Assembly: GCA_017621205.1 (NCBI GenBank)
Contig: JAGATQ010000031.1
Span: forward strand, 16,166-80,165
Source of the DNA: Lachnospira sp.
Lineage (GTDB): Bacteria > Bacillota > Clostridia > Lachnospirales > Lachnospiraceae
Direction: 5' to 3'
Length of the DNA: 64,000 nt
Shown: positions 61,829 through 64,000 of the stretch, piece by piece
Layout: each line of letters starts with the position of its first letter
Position numbering within the stretch: position 1 is the stretch's first letter
Made by a program: the position numbers and the translations under genes
The notes under the pieces: model-generated
Told to the model about the DNA's origin: nothing
Database searches by the model: none
The model's input: the letters and a program-made list of their open reading frames with translations, nothing else

Positions 61829-62140
61829 ATGACGATTAGTGATAAGCTTTATATTAGTGAGGGCTTGCAGTCGAAGCGTAAGCGGCTGCTTCATAAAATC
61901 GAAAATGGGAAGCCAGTGTTCCGGCTGTATCTGATTACCAATGCACTAAATGGTGAGGATATCTTTGATATATATTATTATAATCAATTGTTCCAGCGGT
62001 ATTATCAGGTATACCGGGAGCTTACGGTTTACGGTCTGGCAGGAACAAAGGAGGAGGCGTTCGGTTTAGTAGAACAGATGGTATCAGACTGTCTTGCCGA
62101 ACAACAAAATTGCGATATTCGGACATTTATGGAAATGTAG
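61829..62140 (+). CDS. Small conserved-looking protein of unknown function
   Basis: 103 residues, soluble, mixed helix and strand; the first third is basic (QSKRKRLLHKIENGKP), followed by VFRLYLITNALNGEDIFDIYYYNQLFQRYYQ. No family recognised. It lies 7 bases after the preceding unknown gene and 18 bases before the DUF2953 gene; a weak site near 61817-61822 may start it. Close packing on both sides supports it as a real gene. Confidence 0.65.
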   Translation: MTISDKLYISEGLQSKRKRLLHKIENGKPVFRLYLITNALNGEDIFDIYYYNQLFQRYYQVYRELTVYGLAGTKEEAFGLVEQMVSDCLAEQQNCDIRTFMEM

Positions 62141-62158
62141 CACAGTTGGAGGAGATGC

Positions 62159-63268
62159 ATGAGTGTATTGCTTGCCATCGTTAAATTCATAGGGATTGCA
62201 TTGCTTATTTTGCTGGCACTTTTGCTTTTGCTTCTATTGGTGATACTGTTTGTACCGATACGATACCAGGCAGAGGTTTCCTGCTATAATCAGCAGCTTA
62301 CTGTCAGGGCGAAGGTGAGCTATCTTTTACAGATGTTTCGCATAACTGCCGGTTATTCCATGGGGCAGCCTGTTCACTATTCCTGCAAGCTGCTTTGGTT
62401 TACATTATTTGCGGATGAGGACAGTGTAAAAAAGGTAGCCCACAAAACCAAAAAGGCTGCAAAGAAAGCAGCCAAGGTGGTCGAACAGGTCAATAAGGAT
62501 GTTGATGAAGAGGCGGAAGAAAAGACAGAACAAAAAGAACATGCTGTTCAAAATACAGTGGTAGCGGAGAGAAATATAGACAATACCAGCAATAACATAA
62601 GGCAGAGTGAGTCTGAGACAAAGCATACCGGACATCATGTAGAGACACCGGACTTGGAGGAGGATGAGGAAAACTGGTATGAGGATTCCTACGAGGAGGA
62701 TATATATGAGAGTAGTAAGCCTGTAAAAAAGAGTAGCAAACATTTTGGTTCTGATAATGCTTCTCATTCCCGCCAAAGAAAAAAACAAAAAAAGAAGTTT
62801 AGTATCCGTGGCTTTTGGGAATCACTAAAAACAAAACTAAAAGCCTTTGTCGCCAGATTAAAGGCATTTTACCAACGATTTTTAGAGGTGAAGGAAAAGG
62901 GATGTCTGCTAAAGAAGCTATATGATTCCGAGGTAACCAAACGGGCATTTAGCAAAGTGAAAAAACAAGCCGGCTATCTTTTCAGACATTTGAAGCCAAG
63001 AGTTATAAAGGGTTCTGTCCGCTATGGATTTCATGACCCGGCTATGACGGGAGAGGTATTGGCAGGCATCAGTATGTTTTATCCGGTGGTTGCTCCCCAC
63101 TTTGAAATTGTTCCAGATTTTATGGAAGCCTGTTTCGAGGGCGAGGTTACGATAAGGGGGCATATCCGGCTAATTCATGTGGCAGTAGTTGCAATTACAC
63201 TATTTTTTAATAGAGCATTAAGGAAAACAATAAAACGCTTTCAGCGTATAACAGGAGGTAATGAATAA
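62159..63268 (+). CDS. DUF2953-family membrane protein
   Basis: 369 residues. One N-terminal membrane helix (about 8-32), then VPIRYQAEVSCYNQQLTVRAKVSYLLQMFRITAGY, the usual beginning of DUF2953 proteins. A long charged low-complexity stretch (about 95-225, Lys/Glu/Asp/Ser-rich) interrupts the domain, and it ends with a segment containing RVIKGSVRYGFHDPAMTGEVLAGI and a second hydrophobic helix. The gene pairs with gerW, overlapping it by one base, as in the ytfI-ytfJ pair of Bacillus. A sporulation link is inferred from that pairing. Confidence 0.82.
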   Translation: MSVLLAIVKFIGIALLILLALLLLLLLVILFVPIRYQAEVSCYNQQLTVRAKVSYLLQMFRITAGYSMGQPVHYSCKLLWFTLFADEDSVKKVAHKTKKAAKKAAKVVEQVNKDVDEEAEEKTEQKEHAVQNTVVAERNIDNTSNNIRQSESETKHTGHHVETPDLEEDEENWYEDSYEEDIYESSKPVKKSSKHFGSDNASHSRQRKKQKKKFSIRGFWESLKTKLKAFVARLKAFYQRFLEVKEKGCLLKKLYDSEVTKRAFSKVKKQAGYLFRHLKPRVIKGSVRYGFHDPAMTGEVLAGISMFYPVVAPHFEIVPDFMEACFEGEVTIRGHIRLIHVAVVAITLFFNRALRKTIKRFQRITGGNE

Positions 63269-63663
63269 TGGCAAATGATTTTAATTCTACAGTAGGTGCA
63301 TTGTTTAATGGCATGGATAGCTTTCTATCCTCAAAGACGGTGGTGGGAGAGCCGACGATGCTTGGTGATACCATTCTGCTTCCCCTGGTGGATGTAACCT
63401 TTGGGGTCGGTGCAGGAGCATACGCAGAGGGTAATGATAAAAAATCCAAGGCAGGCGGTGGTATGGGCGGTAAAATGACCCCGAGTGCTGTACTGGTGAT
63501 TCAAAATGGAAAAACCCGTCTTGTCAATGTAAAGAATCAAGAGACCCTTACCAAGCTTCTGGATTTGGTACCGGATTTGATTGACCGTGTAACCGGGAAA
63601 GAAGAACATAAAACGGATGCAGAGGTGATTGATGATATTGCTGCACAGGCAGAGGAAAAGTAA
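63268..63663 (+). CDS. gerW: GerW/YtfJ-family spore germination protein
   Basis: 131-residue protein of the GerW (YtfJ) family; in Bacillus the homologue is needed for the SleB-dependent cortex lysis step of germination. Typical segments are VGEPTMLGDTILLPLVDVTFGVGAG, then a Gly-rich loop GGGMGGKMTPSAVLVIQNGK, and KLLDLVPDLIDRV at the end. AGGAGG at 63253-63258 precedes the ATG, which overlaps the DUF2953 stop by one base. A hairpin region with T run at 63706-63790 follows. Confidence 0.93.
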   Translation: MANDFNSTVGALFNGMDSFLSSKTVVGEPTMLGDTILLPLVDVTFGVGAGAYAEGNDKKSKAGGGMGGKMTPSAVLVIQNGKTRLVNVKNQETLTKLLDLVPDLIDRVTGKEEHKTDAEVIDDIAAQAEEK

Positions 63664-63705
63664 ATTATTATTTCATCAAAGAGTTCTATGTATGAAGCTT
63701 AAATT

Positions 63706-63790
63706 AAAGTGCTGCCTGGTACATTGGATACTAAGTTGTTTCATGTAAACAAACTTAGTATTCAGTAAACTAGTGGTAGTGCTTTTTTTT
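63706..63790 (+). terminator. Nested terminator of the gerW operon
   Basis: AAAGTGCTGCC at 63706-63716 pairs, with several G-T, with GGTAGTGCTTT at 63775-63785. An inner stem ATACTAAGTTGTT at 63728-63740 pairs with 63748-63761 (one bulged base). Eight T residues close it. Confidence 0.7.
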
Positions 63791-63836
63791 AAAATTATGG
63801 CATATACTACCATAAGAATTGCTATAGGTGAGCTTT

Positions 63837-63977
63837 ATGCGTCGTATGTGTGGTTACAGCCTGTTTTGGGTAGGGGTGGGGATTCTGATATGTGAGATTA
63901 TCGGGAATGATGTGTGTGCTTTTATATTAATCTGCGTCTGCTTCCTGCTTTTTTATGTGCTGTTTTGTAAATGTTAA
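63837..63977 (+). CDS. 46-codon cysteine-rich membrane peptide
   Basis: Short gene with AGGTGAG 7 bases before the ATG. It encodes a 46-residue protein starting MRRMCGY, with two hydrophobic helices (about 8-22 and 27-43) and a CKC ending; six cysteines in total. Small proteins with this MRRxCG start and Cys-rich hydrophobic body occur in Clostridia, so I consider it real, but its function is unknown. It lies behind the gerW terminator. No further gene is visible in the last 23 bases of the window. Confidence 0.65.
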   Translation: MRRMCGYSLFWVGVGILICEIIGNDVCAFILICVCFLLFYVLFCKC

Positions 63978-64000
63978 AAAACAAAAAATAAAAGAGACTG

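Overview
The window reads as chromosome of a low-GC, Gram-positive, spore-forming anaerobe of the class Clostridia, most likely family Lachnospiraceae (a relative of Roseburia/Agathobacter fits, but the genus cannot be fixed from this sequence). Evidence: strong GGAGG-type ribosome binding sites; GTG and TTG starts; SpoIIM- and GerW-type sporulation genes; a rimO-pgsA-cinA-recA-recX-rny order; a glycolytic gene run; CheV; and a 2-hydroxyacyl-CoA dehydratase activase-type protein.

Layout. 1-7577: housekeeping run folD (cut by the window edge), rimO, pgsA, cinA C-terminal domain, an acidic orphan, recA (clear promoter plus LexA-type box), recX and rny. 7578-8100: a 560-base leader holding a nested inverted-repeat structure in front of an aspartate aminotransferase. 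8101-16313: aminotransferase, Nudix hydrolase, SpoIIM-like protein, an AT-rich leucine-rich-repeat orphan, xerD, formate/nitrite channel, DAHP synthase, VanZ-like protein and signal peptidase I. 16332-26068: lower glycolysis in order (gap, pgk, tpiA, gpmI, eno), interrupted by a 116-base tandem repeat, a small palindromic mobile-type element and a cytoplasmic sugar-sensor-like diguanylate cyclase. 26083-29745: secG, rnr, smpB and ssrA (tmRNA), the trans-translation module. 29756-42994: toxin-antitoxin pair, lipoproteins, a two-component system, cheV, an acidic repeat membrane protein, hisHF, a LemA-like protein and a nitroreductase. 43020-50475: a secreted transglutaminase-like protein followed by an AT-rich accessory stretch of immunity-protein-like genes, yefM-yoeB, a Fic protein and a broken gene end. 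50435-55987 is the only minus-strand block (purN, isochorismatase-like hydrolase, giant dehydratase activase). 56108-63977: LysM protein with proline repeats, CorA, a degenerate rhomboid-like protein, a compact four-helix structured element just before pyk, two unknown genes, DUF2953 and gerW, and a 46-codon membrane peptide.

How it works together: gap to eno plus pyk supply the whole lower half of glycolysis from triose phosphate to pyruvate. secG-rnr-smpB-ssrA couples secretion with ribosome rescue. SpoIIM, GerW and DUF2953 point to sporulation.

The strongest unexplained signals are non-coding: the 167-base four-helix element at 58819-58985, the nested leader at 7794-8033, and a palindromic element family at 20059-20208, 29756-29841 and 40484-40552. 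Two copies of that family show compensatory base changes in their arms. No CRISPR array, rRNA, tRNA gene or complete insertion sequence was seen.
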